From contig JBBDYN010000015.1 of assembly GCA_040901465.1 (NCBI GenBank), positions 1 through 64,000 of the forward strand: a stretch of DNA of 64,000 nt, read 5' to 3'. The first letter of the stretch is position 1. Every line of letters starts with the position of its first letter. Under the pieces are notes generated by a model. It had not been told where the DNA came from and made no database searches. It saw only the letters and a list, made by a program, of their open reading frames with translations. The stretch comes from JAUSIF01 sp040901465 (lineage in GTDB: Bacteria; Pseudomonadota; Alphaproteobacteria; Rhizobiales; Xanthobacteraceae). Shown here piece after piece: positions 1 through 8,391 of this stretch. A program made the position numbers and the translations under genes.

Positions 1-993
1 CAGGTTCTTGGTGAAGTCCTGACGCGTCTGCACGATCGAGAGGTTCGAACCGAACGCGGAGGCCTGTGTACGCAACGTAGTGATCGCAGCCTCGAGTTCG
101 TCCAGCGAGGTGTCGATATTGGCATCGAGCTGGAAGCCGTCGCCGGTCACCGTGTTGAGGCCAAGACCGGTCGCCGAGAAATCGACGCCGTTGATGGTCA
201 ACGAGCTGGTGCCGTCCTCGTTGAAGACCACCGTGAGGTCGTCGCTGTCCAGCAGGTTGACGCCGTTGAAAGAGGCGTCGCCGGCGAGCTGGGTGATCTG
301 CGTGAGCAAGTTGTTGAAGTCGGTCTGCAAGCTGTCGCGGGCGGCGCTGTCCGTGACGACCGTGGGAGTCGGATCGAATGTGCCGGCCGTGAAGCCGAGA
401 TCCGACAAGGTCGCCGCAGTGCCGCCGATCGTGATCGACTCCGAACTCGTGGAGTTGAGCTCGATTTGCTCGGCGACGTTGAACGTGGCGGTCAGGCCGG
501 TGATGCCGGCCAGCGCAGCGGTGAGGCCAGCCTGGTCGACAATGTCGCCCACACCAAAGGTGAGGGTTTCCACCGCGCCGGAGCCGACCTGGATGGTCAT
601 CGTGCCCGCGTCGACCGCGGCAACCGCCGCGTCGTCGGCAAGAACGCTGCCCGTGTCGTTGTACAGATAGGTAATCGTGCCTTCTGCGGCAGTCTTCGCC
701 TGGTTGGCGGTCGCCTGGGCGCTCTCGATCAGCTTGGTGATCGCGGAGATGCCCTCGTCGGCAGCCTCAACCGTCTGCACCGCGTTGCCGACGGAGTCGA
801 GCAAGCGGCTCAGGTCGTTGGCGCGGCTCGACAGACCGGCCGAGGTGAAGAAGTTGATCGGGTTGTCGAGAGCCGAGTTGACCTTCTTGCCGGTCGACAG
901 GCGCTCCTGCGTCCGGTTGAGCATTTCCGCCGTAGCCTGCAACGAAAGCAGGTTCGAGCGGACGCCCTTTGAGAGGGTGATGTCAGATGACAT
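1..993 (-). CDS. flagellin, C-terminus cut by window edge
   Basis: Flagellar filament subunit, exported and polymerised outside the cell. The reverse strand opens at the ATG at 993 (MSSDITLSKGVRSNLLSLQ) and continues off the left edge with no stop, so about 331 residues are visible. The N-terminal D0/D1 region is typical: RTQERLSTGKKVNSALDNP, then a Ser/Ala/Leu-rich helical stretch (SRANDLSRLLDSVGNAVQ). The middle is Thr/Asp/Gly-rich, as in a variable filament domain, and the last visible part (about residues 285-331) returns to helical flagellin sequence. A purine-rich stretch (GGAAGGGG) precedes the ATG. It lies downstream of and on the same strand as flgI-flgJ-flgN. Confidence 0.93.
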   Translation of the reverse strand, partial: MSSDITLSKGVRSNLLSLQATAEMLNRTQERLSTGKKVNSALDNPINFFTSAGLSSRANDLSRLLDSVGNAVQTVEAADEGISAITKLIESAQATANQAKTAAEGTITYLYNDTGSVLADDAAVAAVDAGTMTIQVGSGAVETLTFGVGDIVDQAGLTAALAGITGLTATFNVAEQIELNSTSSESITIGGTAATLSDLGFTAGTFDPTPTVVTDSAARDSLQTDFNNLLTQITQLAGDASFNGVNLLDSDDLTVVFNEDGTSSLTINGVDFSATGLGLNTVTGDGFQLDANIDTSLDELEAAITTLRTQASAFGSNLSIVQTRQDFTKNL

Positions 994-1187
994 GGGAGAA
1001 AGCCCCTTCCTAGGAGTTGCTTGATACTCTTGACACGCCCCGTTCTGGGGTCAGTCGGGGTGGGTTCTCGCATGGCAATGCTAACGGCGAGTTACCCGCC
1101 GGAGAGGACCGGGCGCGGGTGCAAGCGGCGCAGAAAATGAACGGGGTCTAAACGCGGGAGTCGTGCAGCAAGTTCTTGTTAAGAAAC

Positions 1188-1658
1188 CTAACTCGAACGG
1201 CTGAGCACGACCGGCCGGCTCGGCGCCTTGGCAGACGAGCGGCCGTCCGCGCTGTAGCCCTTGGGGGCGATCCCGCGGGCAGCCTCGTTGGCGGCGCCGC
1301 GCATGATGCCCTCCGCCACGGACTGGGCCGTCGCGACCACCCGCAGATTGAGCGCGAGGATGTCGCGGAAGGCCGCGTGCGCCTTGCGCAACTCGTCAAC
1401 GAGCGTGGGCATGGCCTTGCCGATAAAGGGCGCATTAGCCTTGAGCATTTCGATCTCGCGCAGGTATTGGCTCGCGAGTTCGGCTTTCTCGGAGGTCAGA
1501 GCGGTGGCCTCGGACAGGCGGCCGGCCTTCACGAGACGGGTTTCTTCCTGGAAGATCTTGACGAGCGCGACCATGCTGTCGCCGATGCGCGCGAGCAACG
1601 CCTCGGCTTCGCTCTGACTCGTGATCTGGTGTCTGACCGGTTTGGCGGCGCTCATCAT
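1188..1658 (-). CDS. flgN: FlgN-like flagellar export chaperone
   Basis: A 156-residue, highly helical protein without signal or membrane segment. Its size, charged helices (about residues 15-110) and place directly after flgI and flgJ fit the FlgN-like cytoplasmic chaperone of rhizobial clusters, which holds hook-associated proteins before export. The N-terminus has adjacent Met codons at 1658 and 1655. The start overlaps the end of the flgJ-like gene by four bases, indicating translational coupling. The last 30 residues are basic and Ser/Pro-rich, probably disordered. FlgN proteins diverge strongly, so the family call rests on context as much as sequence. Confidence 0.7.
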   Translation of the reverse strand: MMSAAKPVRHQITSQSEAEALLARIGDSMVALVKIFQEETRLVKAGRLSEATALTSEKAELASQYLREIEMLKANAPFIGKAMPTLVDELRKAHAAFRDILALNLRVVATAQSVAEGIMRGAANEAARGIAPKGYSADGRSSAKAPSRPVVLSRSS

Positions 1659-1969
1659 GATTTCTCCTGCAATGCAATGAGCTGGCGTTGCACGTGCTCG
1701 GCAAGGCCGATGCCGCCGGCGGCGGCGATCGAGCGGGCGAACTGCTCGGTACGCAACGAGCGCCAGGCGCTGCCGCCCGGGCCGGAATCGAACGGATTAT
1801 CTTCCTCCACGCCGGTAAACATTTCCTCCATCATGTTGCTCAGGAACACGGCTTCGAATTCCTGACCGACCGACTTGATGCGGTCCGCGCCAAGCACCTG
1901 CACGGCGGGCGCGAGCGCTGATGCGACGGAGCTGGCGGCGGCGAGGGCGGCGGCGATCGGAGCGGGCAT
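1655..1969 (-). CDS. flgJ: FlgJ-like rod-binding protein (no muramidase domain)
   Basis: A 104-residue protein matching only the N-terminal rod-binding half of FlgJ. The signature EFEAVFLSNMMEEMFTG is followed by a Gly/Ser stretch and a helix rich in Arg, Gln and Ala. The peptidoglycan hydrolase domain of enterobacterial FlgJ is absent, which is normal in alphaproteobacteria. The protein is thought to cap or scaffold the growing rod in the periplasm. The ATG at 1969 shares one base with the flgI stop (TGATG). The 3' end overlaps the flgN-like gene, so the three genes form one tight operon. Confidence 0.85.
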   Translation of the reverse strand: MPAPIAAALAAASSVASALAPAVQVLGADRIKSVGQEFEAVFLSNMMEEMFTGVEEDNPFDSGPGGSAWRSLRTEQFARSIAAAGGIGLAEHVQRQLIALQEKS

Positions 1970-3090
1970 CACATCACCTCGATTTCGGCCTGGACCGCGC
2001 CGGCGGCCTTGATCGCCTGCAGGATCGAGATCAGATCGCGCGGTCCGACGCCGAGCGCGTTCAGTCCGTCGACCAGTTCCCGGAGCGAGACGCCTTCGTT
2101 GACGACGCCGAGCTTGCGGCCTTCTTCCTGTACCGTGATCGTGGAGCGCGGGACCTCGCGCGTCCGGCCTTGCGAGAACGGTGCAGGCTGGCTCACAACC
2201 GGCGCTTCCGTGATCGTGACCGTGAGGTTGCCCTGGGCCACGGCAACGGTTGCCACGCGCACGTCGCGGCCCATGACAATGATGCCGGAGCGCTCGTCGA
2301 TCACGACCTTGGCGGGCTGATCCGGTTCGACCTGGAGCGGCTCGATCTCGGTCAAGAGCGCGACGATGTTGCCTTGGAACTTGGGCGGCACGGTGAGGGC
2401 GACGGTGGCGCGATCGATGGGTTCCGCGGCCGCGGCGCCTATGAAATCGTTGATGGCGCCGGCGATGCGCCGGGCCGTGGTCAGGTCCGGATTGCGCAAC
2501 GCCAGTCGTACGCTCGCCATGCGGTTCAGCGCGAAATCGATCTCGCGCTCGACCACGGCGCCGTTGGAAATGCGGCCGACCGTGGGGACGCCGCGCACGA
2601 TCTTGGCGGCGTCGCCTTCGGCCTGGAAACCGGCGACCGCGACGGTGCCCTGGGCGACCGCGTAAACGTTTCCGTCGGCGCCGAGCAGCGGAGTCACGAG
2701 GAGCGTGCCGCCCTGCAGACTCTTGGCGTCGCCAAGCGCCGACACGACCACATCGACGCGGATACCCTGGGTCGCGAAGGCCGGCAGGTTCCCGGTGACC
2801 ATGACCGCGGCGACGTTGCCGGTGCGAAGCTGCGCGCCGCGGATATTTACGCCGAGGCGTTCGAGCATCGCTTGAAGGCTCTGGCGCGTGAACGGCGAGT
2901 TGTTGAGGCTGTCGCCGGTTCCATTGAGGCCGACGACGAGGCCGTATCCGATCAACTGGTTGTCGCGGATGCCTTCGATATCGGTGAGATCCTTGATGCG
3001 GGAGCCGGCCGAGGCCGTTCCGCACAGGATCGCGAGCACCGTGAGCAGCGCCGCAATGCGAACCGAGAGATTCTTTATGCGCATCGACAT
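1969..3090 (-). CDS. flgI: flagellar P-ring protein FlgI
   Basis: FlgI forms the periplasmic ring around the rod in the peptidoglycan layer. The protein starts MSMRIKN and has a cleavable signal peptide (hydrophobic core about residues 9-24, ending GTASA). The mature protein begins SRIKDLTDIEGIRDNQLIG and keeps YGLVVGLNGTGD, hallmarks of the family. It is 373 residues, the usual size. I chose the ATG at 3090 over an in-frame codon at 3135 because GGGGAG lies just upstream of it and the signal peptide then starts at residue 1. It is the first gene of the leftward operon and is divergent from fliX across a CtrA box. Confidence 0.95.
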   Translation of the reverse strand: MSMRIKNLSVRIAALLTVLAILCGTASAGSRIKDLTDIEGIRDNQLIGYGLVVGLNGTGDSLNNSPFTRQSLQAMLERLGVNIRGAQLRTGNVAAVMVTGNLPAFATQGIRVDVVVSALGDAKSLQGGTLLVTPLLGADGNVYAVAQGTVAVAGFQAEGDAAKIVRGVPTVGRISNGAVVEREIDFALNRMASVRLALRNPDLTTARRIAGAINDFIGAAAAEPIDRATVALTVPPKFQGNIVALLTEIEPLQVEPDQPAKVVIDERSGIIVMGRDVRVATVAVAQGNLTVTITEAPVVSQPAPFSQGRTREVPRSTITVQEEGRKLGVVNEGVSLRELVDGLNALGVGPRDLISILQAIKAAGAVQAEIEVM

Positions 3091-3245
3091 GGCTCCCCAG
3101 CTGGTCGATGGTCGGACTTGACCGGCAAAGGCCATGCGAGCGGCGTGCCAATTGTCGCCCCGCTACAAGCGTCTGATACGGCTGTCTTTTCTTCGCGACG
3201 GGCGGTTGCTTCGCGGATGCAGGGGCGGTCGCTCCTTGCCGAGCG

Positions 3246-3280
3246 GGCAAATTCTGCCGGGTGATTAACCCGGCATTAAC
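3246..3280. promoter_or_regulatory. CtrA box and GGCA/TGCC inverted repeat between flgI and fliX
   Basis: A perfect CtrA consensus TTAA-N7-TTAAC spans 3265-3280. It is adjacent to a dyad of GGCA (3246-3249) and TGCC (3255-3258). Read on the flgI strand, the order is CtrA box and then a GGCAGAATTTGCC-like element, matching the arrangement upstream of flgB. CtrA control of early flagellar genes is established in Caulobacter; its use here is inferred from the motif. Confidence 0.7.
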
Positions 3281-3341
3281 CATGAAGGCCCGAGTCTGCG
3301 GCCGGGGTTCTCGCGTTTCATCGCCAGAACGGGGGGCAAAG

Positions 3342-3767
3342 ATGCGCGTCGTTCCCGCAGCGCAAAGCGGCGTCAGCGCCGCCAATTCCAGTCGCCGTGT
3401 GGCAGGGGGTAGTGGATTTTCGCTCGAGAGTTCGGGTCCGGCCAAGTCCGCCACTGCGGCGGGCGCGGCCATGGGGATCCAGAGCATCGACGCGCTGCTC
3501 GCGCTGCAAGGGGTGGAGGACACGACCGAGAAGCGGCGCCGGTTCGCGCGCCGCGGTTCCTCCGCGCTCGATCTCCTCGACGCCCTCAAGGTGGAGATTC
3601 TGGAGGGGCGTGTCGGCCTGGACACACTGCGGCGGCTCGAAGTGACCTTGCAGGCGCTCTCGGAACGCAGCGGCGAGCACGGCCTGGACAACGTGCTGGA
3701 TGCGATCGGCGTCCGGGTTGCGGTCGAAATCGCCAAACGCAGGCCCGCAGCCGCGCCCGCGGCCTAA
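3342..3767 (+). CDS. fliX: flagellar assembly regulator FliX
   Basis: A 141-residue protein of the FliX family. In Caulobacter FliX couples assembly of early flagellar structures to the activator FlbD. The N-terminal third is Ser/Ala/Gly-rich; the C-terminal two thirds is helical and conserved (GIQSIDALLALQGVED, then LDLLDALKVEILEGRVG and a C-terminal VLDAIGVRVAVEIAKR). I chose the ATG at 3342, preceded by GGGGGG, giving the usual length of about 140; the frame extends upstream to 3261 without family-like sequence. It is divergent from flgI and upstream of dksA. Confidence 0.88.
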   Translation: MRVVPAAQSGVSAANSSRRVAGGSGFSLESSGPAKSATAAGAAMGIQSIDALLALQGVEDTTEKRRRFARRGSSALDLLDALKVEILEGRVGLDTLRRLEVTLQALSERSGEHGLDNVLDAIGVRVAVEIAKRRPAAAPAA

Positions 3768-3894
3768 TCAAGGCCTTATTCCACCATCGGCGAGAAATAA
3801 TTTCGTGACGGTCCGGCGACGCTGATCCTTGTTGTCGGCGGCGCCGAGGCCCGTTATAAGCCCGCGCCAACGGGGGTAGCGTGGGGTGAGGGAC

Positions 3895-4317
3895 ATGTCG
3901 ATTGTCTTCCTGAAGGATCGGGCGTATCGGCCTTCCGATGACGAGGCCTTCATGAACGAGCGTCAACGTGAATACTTCCGCCAGAAGCTGCATCGATGGC
4001 GGGACGACATTCTGCGCGAGAGCCGCGAGACGCTCCAGCACCTGCAAACCGAAAACGAAAATCATCCCGACTTCGCCGACCGCGCGTCGTCGGAGACGGA
4101 TCGCGCGATCGAGCTGCGCGCGCGCGACCGCCAGCGCAAACTGATTGCCAAGATCGACGCGGCGCTTTCGCGCCTCGAAGAGGGCACGTACGGTTTCTGC
4201 GCGGAGACCGGCGAGCCGATCTCGATCCGCCGGCTCGAGGCGCGCCCGATCGCGACGCTGTCGATCGAGGCGCAGGAGCGGCACGAGCGGCGCGAGCGGG
4301 TCTACCGCGACGAATAA
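3895..4317 (+). CDS. dksA: RNA polymerase-binding transcription factor DksA
   Basis: A 140-residue DksA-type protein that acts in the RNA polymerase secondary channel, with ppGpp in well-studied bacteria. A coiled-coil region (about residues 20-85) with DFADRASSETDRAIELRARD matches the family tip. The C-terminal finger reads YGFCAETGEPISIRRLEARP, so only one of the four zinc cysteines of E. coli DksA remains; this is usual for alphaproteobacterial DksA. The ATG at 3895 has GGGGTGAGGG upstream. This gene is the left border of the accessory block, and a copy of its 3' end reappears at 9246-9284. Confidence 0.92.
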   Translation: MSIVFLKDRAYRPSDDEAFMNERQREYFRQKLHRWRDDILRESRETLQHLQTENENHPDFADRASSETDRAIELRARDRQRKLIAKIDAALSRLEEGTYGFCAETGEPISIRRLEARPIATLSIEAQERHERRERVYRDE

Positions 4318-4489
4318 GTCCACCGGGGCGAATGTTTTCGAGCGGCGTGCGCGCGGCGCAAGCTCACGCGAACACCGGAACGAGCGACCTTGCCGCAGCA
4401 CCGCCGGACATTTCGCGCCGCGGGCAAACGGGCGTGTTCAAGCTCGCGAGTCGCCGCGCCGAATTCCGACTGCGATTTGATGCGCGCGC

Positions 4490-5200
4490 CTAAATCGAGG
4501 AATTGCCAGAGCGCCGCGAGGGCGGATCCGTCCGCGCTCGCCTGAGCCGCACGGGGTTCGCGGTCTTCCCCGTCGTGGCGGCGAGATTGCGGGGAGCGGG
4601 CGGGATGCCCGGCCGCGCCACGGTCACCGTCGGGGGCACGGGCACCTGGGCTTCGTGCGCCGGCTCGCTTGCCCTCGGCTCGGCGGAGATTGTCGTCTCG
4701 TCCGCACGCATGGCCTGCACCGGCCTGCGCACGCGATGCTGCCGATAGCGTATCGGCGGCGACTGCAGGATGAGCCAGGCGTATGTGCCGCCCATGACAA
4801 TGCCGAAGATCGCGTGAAGAGCGAGCGCGCCCAGCGGCAGCAGGACGCCCTCGTTCAGACCGAAGACTCCGTGGCCCGCGAGCGGCATCAGAAAGAACAT
4901 CATCAAAAGCCAGACGACGGACGCGAGAACCACGCCGCGCTGGCGCAGGCTGTCGCCTGGAAGGTCGGGATCGAGCCAGGCGAACAGGCCGCCGAGCAGC
5001 GCGCCGATCAGGAAATGGAGCACCCAGCCGCCGTTCGTTCCGGTGCCGGTCAGTCCGCCGATGAGCGAGATGAAGTTGAGCGCGGGCATCCACCCGGTCT
5101 CGATATTGAGGAGCAGGTAAGCCGAGAGCACGAGCGCTCCCATGATCCCCGCCGCCATGCCTTTATAGATGTAAGTCACTCGATCCCTCGTGAGCAGCAT
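4490..5200 (-). CDS. four-helix inner-membrane protein, DUF6789-like (tentative)
   Basis: About 236 residues. Four hydrophobic segments lie at roughly residues 14-36, 58-76, 92-110 and 120-147, with a Gly-rich loop (GGLTGTGTNGGW) between the first two. The last 85 residues are Arg/Pro/Ala-rich and probably disordered. The general plan resembles DUF6789-type membrane proteins, but I am not sure of the family and no function is supported. The start is uncertain: ATGs at 5233, 5200 and 5158 are in frame and none has a strong ribosome site. It faces dksA and lies inside the accessory block. Confidence 0.6.
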   Translation of the reverse strand: MLLTRDRVTYIYKGMAAGIMGALVLSAYLLLNIETGWMPALNFISLIGGLTGTGTNGGWVLHFLIGALLGGLFAWLDPDLPGDSLRQRGVVLASVVWLLMMFFLMPLAGHGVFGLNEGVLLPLGALALHAIFGIVMGGTYAWLILQSPPIRYRQHRVRRPVQAMRADETTISAEPRASEPAHEAQVPVPPTVTVARPGIPPAPRNLAATTGKTANPVRLRRARTDPPSRRSGNSSI

Positions 5201-5369
5201 CCCGTAACGCCTACGCCCGCAAGCCGGTTCCATCGGTTACAGAAATGCCCTTGGTTTGCCTGAAACTTGAATCGAAGCTCGCGGCCGCTCTCCGCCCCAT
5301 CAGCAAGCGCGGGCTCGCCTTTCTCGGTGTGGGTCTGAGAAAAATAAGGCGCGGCCCGCCTCCGAAAGC

Positions 5370-5531
5370 TCACCAGGGCAGGATGACGTCGAGCACCTGC
5401 TGGCCGTATCTCGCTTGTTGCACGTCGGTGATCTGGCCGCGGCCGCCGTAGGCGATGCGGGCCTGCGCGATCTTGCTTGAGTCGATCGTGTTGTCGGCTT
5501 CGATGTCTTCCGGCCGCACGATGCCGCCGAC
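5370..5531 (-). pseudogene. flgH 3'-end fragment, copy A
   Basis: This stretch repeats the last 54 or so codons of flgH (20323-20484) with only about five mismatches, including the terminal VLDVILPW and stop. Nothing of the rest of flgH is present. Just before it, at about 5353-5366, is also a piece of the sequence that follows flgH elsewhere (CGGCCCGCCTCCG). It is best read as a scar of recombination at the flgH end. Confidence 0.9.
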
Positions 5532-5556
5532 GATCGGTCAGCGGGGAAGCGGCACC

Positions 5557-6540
5557 TTATCGTGTGGCGCGCGACGCGCTATCGGCGGATTGCGCGCGCC
5601 AGATTGCCGGCGGGACGCCGTGTTCGCGCTTAAATGCGCGATTGAACGCCGCCTCGGACTCGTAGCCGGATTCGAAGGCTATCCGGGCGACGGGCTCGTG
5701 CGAAGTCCGCAACCGCCGCGCGGCAAATCGCATTCGCTGTTTGGCAAGATAGCGCATGGGAGGTTCACCCATGACGCGAGTGAACCGCTCAGCAAAGGCG
5801 GAGCGCGACAGCCCGATGTCACGCGCCAGTTCATCGGCCGTCCAGCGACGGTCCTTGCGGCCGTGAAGCAGGGTCAGCGCCCGCCCGACAACGGGATCGC
5901 GCAAACCGGCAAGCCATCCGCGCCGAACCTGCGGCAGCGAGTCCACATAACGGCCAACTGCTTCCATGAACAGGCATTCGGCAAGCTGGGCAAGAATGGC
6001 AGGAGATCCGATGCGACCCGACGCCATCTCCAGCGCGGCAAAGCGGAGCGAACTTTCGATCCAGTCGCCGGAGGCTCCCTGTTTCACTTCAAGCTTGAGC
6101 ACGTTCGGCAGAATTTCGATCACAGGATCGTTCGGCGTATCGGTGCCGAGGAAACCACACATTATATGCGTGCCTGCGCCGCCGCCGCCGTGCTCGATGC
6201 GCGCCATGCTACCGTTTGCGGGCGGCAGAACCAGTTCCTTGGCGTTGACCGGCGTGAGGCTCAGATCGCTGCCAAGCTTGTGTTTGTCATTGCTCGGAAA
6301 CACGACGATCTCGCCGCCTTCGATACAAATTGGCTCCTGCTCCGCGAGTTGCAGAAGCACGCGCCCGCGCGTGACGTAGTGATAGGCGATCACATGGGTT
6401 GGAAGGGGCATCATCAAGAGGCCGACCTCATCGGGCCCAATCGCTGAAGCAGTCACGCACCAGGGTGTCGTGAATTCGCAGTCGAGGAAGATGCCACCCG
6501 TGAGGCGCATCGTGCGCAGCACGTCCAGTAGCGCGTTCAT
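5557..6540 (-). CDS. AraC-family transcriptional regulator (copy 1)
   Basis: A 327-residue regulator. Residues 1-200 look like a cupin-type ligand-binding domain of the AraC_binding_6 kind (GGEIVVFPSNDKHKLGS). Residues 215-320 hold two helix-turn-helix motifs; LARDIGLSRSAFAERFTRVM and IAFESGYESEAAFNRAFKRE are classic. It is divergent from the cupin-methyltransferase operon that starts at 6675, so it probably controls that operon. A 54-base piece of this gene is repeated exactly at 9180-9233. It starts just after flgH fragment A. The ligand is unknown. Confidence 0.88.
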   Translation of the reverse strand: MNALLDVLRTMRLTGGIFLDCEFTTPWCVTASAIGPDEVGLLMMPLPTHVIAYHYVTRGRVLLQLAEQEPICIEGGEIVVFPSNDKHKLGSDLSLTPVNAKELVLPPANGSMARIEHGGGGAGTHIMCGFLGTDTPNDPVIEILPNVLKLEVKQGASGDWIESSLRFAALEMASGRIGSPAILAQLAECLFMEAVGRYVDSLPQVRRGWLAGLRDPVVGRALTLLHGRKDRRWTADELARDIGLSRSAFAERFTRVMGEPPMRYLAKQRMRFAARRLRTSHEPVARIAFESGYESEAAFNRAFKREHGVPPAIWRAQSADSASRATR

Positions 6541-6674
6541 GAGCGAGTTCCCACCTTTCCGGCGGATCGAGCAAGGAATGCGGCGCGGCGATCATTTACC
6601 GGCAACTCGACCGCTTCTAAATAGCAATATAGCACGCTAATTCAGCGGGGCAGCACAACGGGAGTACCCCAACC

Positions 6675-7124
6675 ATGAAGCTCAGGTACGCTGTTTCCAT
6701 CGCCACAATGCTCGCAGGGATTACGCTTGTCTCGGCCGGATCCCCGGCGGCGTTCGGTCAGGACGCGTTGCCGGCCGGGTTCAAGACCCAGCCGTTGCTG
6801 AAGACCGGCCAAACCAGAGACAACGAGCCGATCGTCTATCCGAAATCCGGCAAGGCGGAGATCATATCCGTCATCGGGACCATCGAGCCGGGCGGCCGCA
6901 CGCCGCTGCACGAGCATCCGGTTCCCGTCCTCGTTTACATCCTCGAAGGCGAGCTGGAGCTGCAAACGGAGGGCGGACAGCCGCACAAATACAAGGCGGG
7001 CGAGGCATACATCGAGTCGCTCAACCGCAAGCACCAAGCATTCAACAGGGGAAGCGCGGTGACCAAGATCCTCGTGGTCTTCGTTGGCGAGGAAGGCAAG
7101 CCCACGACCATTGCAGCGAAGTAG
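6675..7124 (+). CDS. secreted cupin-domain protein (copy 1)
   Basis: 149 residues with a signal peptide (MKLRYAVSIATMLAGITL, cleavage near SAGSPAAFGQ). The rest is a single cupin barrel: PGGRTPLHEHPVPVLVYIL holds the HxH of motif 1, and a later AGEAYIE plus His114 form motif 2. A metal could be bound by these His and Glu residues. GGAGTACCCC lies upstream of the ATG. It is the first gene of a four-gene operon and is divergent from the AraC gene. The role is unknown; periplasmic cupins can be enzymes or small-ligand binders. Confidence 0.8.
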   Translation: MKLRYAVSIATMLAGITLVSAGSPAAFGQDALPAGFKTQPLLKTGQTRDNEPIVYPKSGKAEIISVIGTIEPGGRTPLHEHPVPVLVYILEGELELQTEGGQPHKYKAGEAYIESLNRKHQAFNRGSAVTKILVVFVGEEGKPTTIAAK

Positions 7125-7211
7125 CCGTCAACGCCGGAGGCGGATCGAACCGAACGTTCGTCCCGCTGCCGGCGCCGTCCGCCATGCGCGAGGAATTGAG
7201 GAGGAACTGAG

Positions 7212-7643
7212 ATGGAACATGCAAATGATCCGACGGCGCCTGCCGGTGTGAAGGAAGTCAGAATTGCTTTCGACCTGTCGACCGGAGACGGGAAAACTCT
7301 GCTCAACTTTCTCGATGTCATCGATGAGATGCGGCAATCCCTGATCAAAGAGGGAGTGAAGCCGCAACTCGTGCTTGCCCTTCGCGGCCCGGCAACGAGG
7401 TTGGTGCAAACGAATCTGACACAGATCAAGCCGGAAGACCATGAGTCCGCCGCCAAGATCGCTGAAAAGGTCAACGGCCTGCGCACGGCAGAAGGGGTCG
7501 ACAGCATTGAACAGTGCGGGGTCGCGATGAGACGTCTCGGTATCAAGCCGCAAGACGTAATCCCGGGCATCCACGTGGTGGGCAATTCCTGGATCTCACT
7601 CTCGGTCTACCAGGCGAAGGGATACGCATACATTGCTCCGTAG
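7212..7643 (+). CDS. DsrE/DsrF-like small protein
   Basis: 143 residues, cytoplasmic, with no signal. The pattern of a beta strand (EVRIAFDLSTGD), then a long helix, then KPQLVLALRGPATRLVQTN and a Cys in EQCGVAMRRLGIKP, then a final VVGNSWISLSVYQAKGYAYI is that of the DsrE/DUF1791 fold, members of which carry sulfur on a conserved Cys. The ATG has GAGGAACTGAG upstream. It lies 87 bases after the cupin gene. The sulfur-relay role is inferred from fold resemblance only. Confidence 0.6.
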   Translation: MEHANDPTAPAGVKEVRIAFDLSTGDGKTLLNFLDVIDEMRQSLIKEGVKPQLVLALRGPATRLVQTNLTQIKPEDHESAAKIAEKVNGLRTAEGVDSIEQCGVAMRRLGIKPQDVIPGIHVVGNSWISLSVYQAKGYAYIAP

Positions 7644-7645
7644 AG

Positions 7646-7674
7646 CGGCCGGAGCGCGCTCCGTAGTCCGGCCG
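7646..7674. repeat. GC-rich inverted repeat after the DsrE-like gene
   Basis: Arms CGGCCGGA (7646-7653) and TCCGGCCG (7667-7674) flank 13 bases containing a GAGCGCGCTC palindrome. There is no T-run, so it may be an attenuator or a processing site rather than a standard terminator. Confidence 0.5.
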
Positions 7675-7803
7675 GACCACGTCGCACGGTCCAGCGCGTC
7701 CATCCGCGCTGGACGCCGAGTTTCATCGTCTCCGCGAAAATAATCGGCAACGTTGCTGCCTCGAGTTGCGTCCTTACCGGAGCCTGAACGAAGGAGGGAA
7801 CAC

Positions 7804-8295
7804 ATGAAGACGGAAGATTCTGGTCTGCACCAAGGGGCACTGTTGATGTCGATCGCGAGCTTAGCATTCATCGGCTATGCGATCGTGTTCTTGATCCGCA
7901 ATTTCGTGGGTGGCGGTTTCGAACTGGGTGTGGAAACGCTCAATGGTGTCACGCCAAGCGATCTGAACAAGATCAACCCGGCGGTGATGCATTACATCGG
8001 TCAGCTGCACGTTGCGACGGCGGGGTTCATTGCGGCAACCGGAATCGCGGTGGCGGCGCTGTCCTGGTACGGCGTCCGGCGCGGAGAATGGTGGGCCTGG
8101 ATTGCCGCGGTGGTCTCGCCGGTCGTCGGTCTGATCGTCGCGTTACCGTATCACTACACCGGCACATTCGAGCACAACTGGGTCACGCATCTCGGCCCGA
8201 TCTACGTGGCCACGATCGTATTCGTCGTCGGGGCTCTGCTGGCGTTGCGTGCGCTGGCAAGCGGAAGCCCGGCGGCCCTGGGCTCGTCGAGGTGA
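7804..8295 (+). CDS. four-helix membrane protein of unknown function
   Basis: 163 residues with four hydrophobic segments at about 12-32, 63-85, 92-112 and 128-150. The second loop carries HYIGQLHVATAG, and HYTGTFEHNWVTHLGP lies between helices 3 and 4, giving several His that could bind metal or heme. No family is recognised. The ATG at 7804 has GAAGGAGGG seven bases upstream, which is why I prefer it over the in-frame codon at 7753. It sits between the DsrE-like gene and methyltransferase copy 1. Confidence 0.65.
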   Translation: MKTEDSGLHQGALLMSIASLAFIGYAIVFLIRNFVGGGFELGVETLNGVTPSDLNKINPAVMHYIGQLHVATAGFIAATGIAVAALSWYGVRRGEWWAWIAAVVSPVVGLIVALPYHYTGTFEHNWVTHLGPIYVATIVFVVGALLALRALASGSPAALGSSR

Positions 8296-8317
8296 TTGGC
8301 GATCGTTCGCTGCGGGG

Positions 8318-8327
8318 NNNNNNNNNN
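8318..8327. other. assembly gap (10 N)
   Basis: Ten unknown bases join two contigs. The bases that follow (8328-8348) form a near-perfect hairpin with ten-base arms CCCGAGCTTC and GAAGCTCGGG around one C. The true length of the gap is unknown, so a short gene or promoter could be missing here. Confidence 0.98.
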
Positions 8328-8391
8328 CCCGAGCTTCCGAAGCTCGGGGCCCGCCGCGGCGAAAAGAGAAAACATCATGGGAGAACGAATC

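Noticed and set aside
1170..1185. CtrA box upstream of flagellin
   Set aside because: TTAAGAAACCTAAC has six bases between half sites and lacks a full second TTAA, so it does not meet the consensus.
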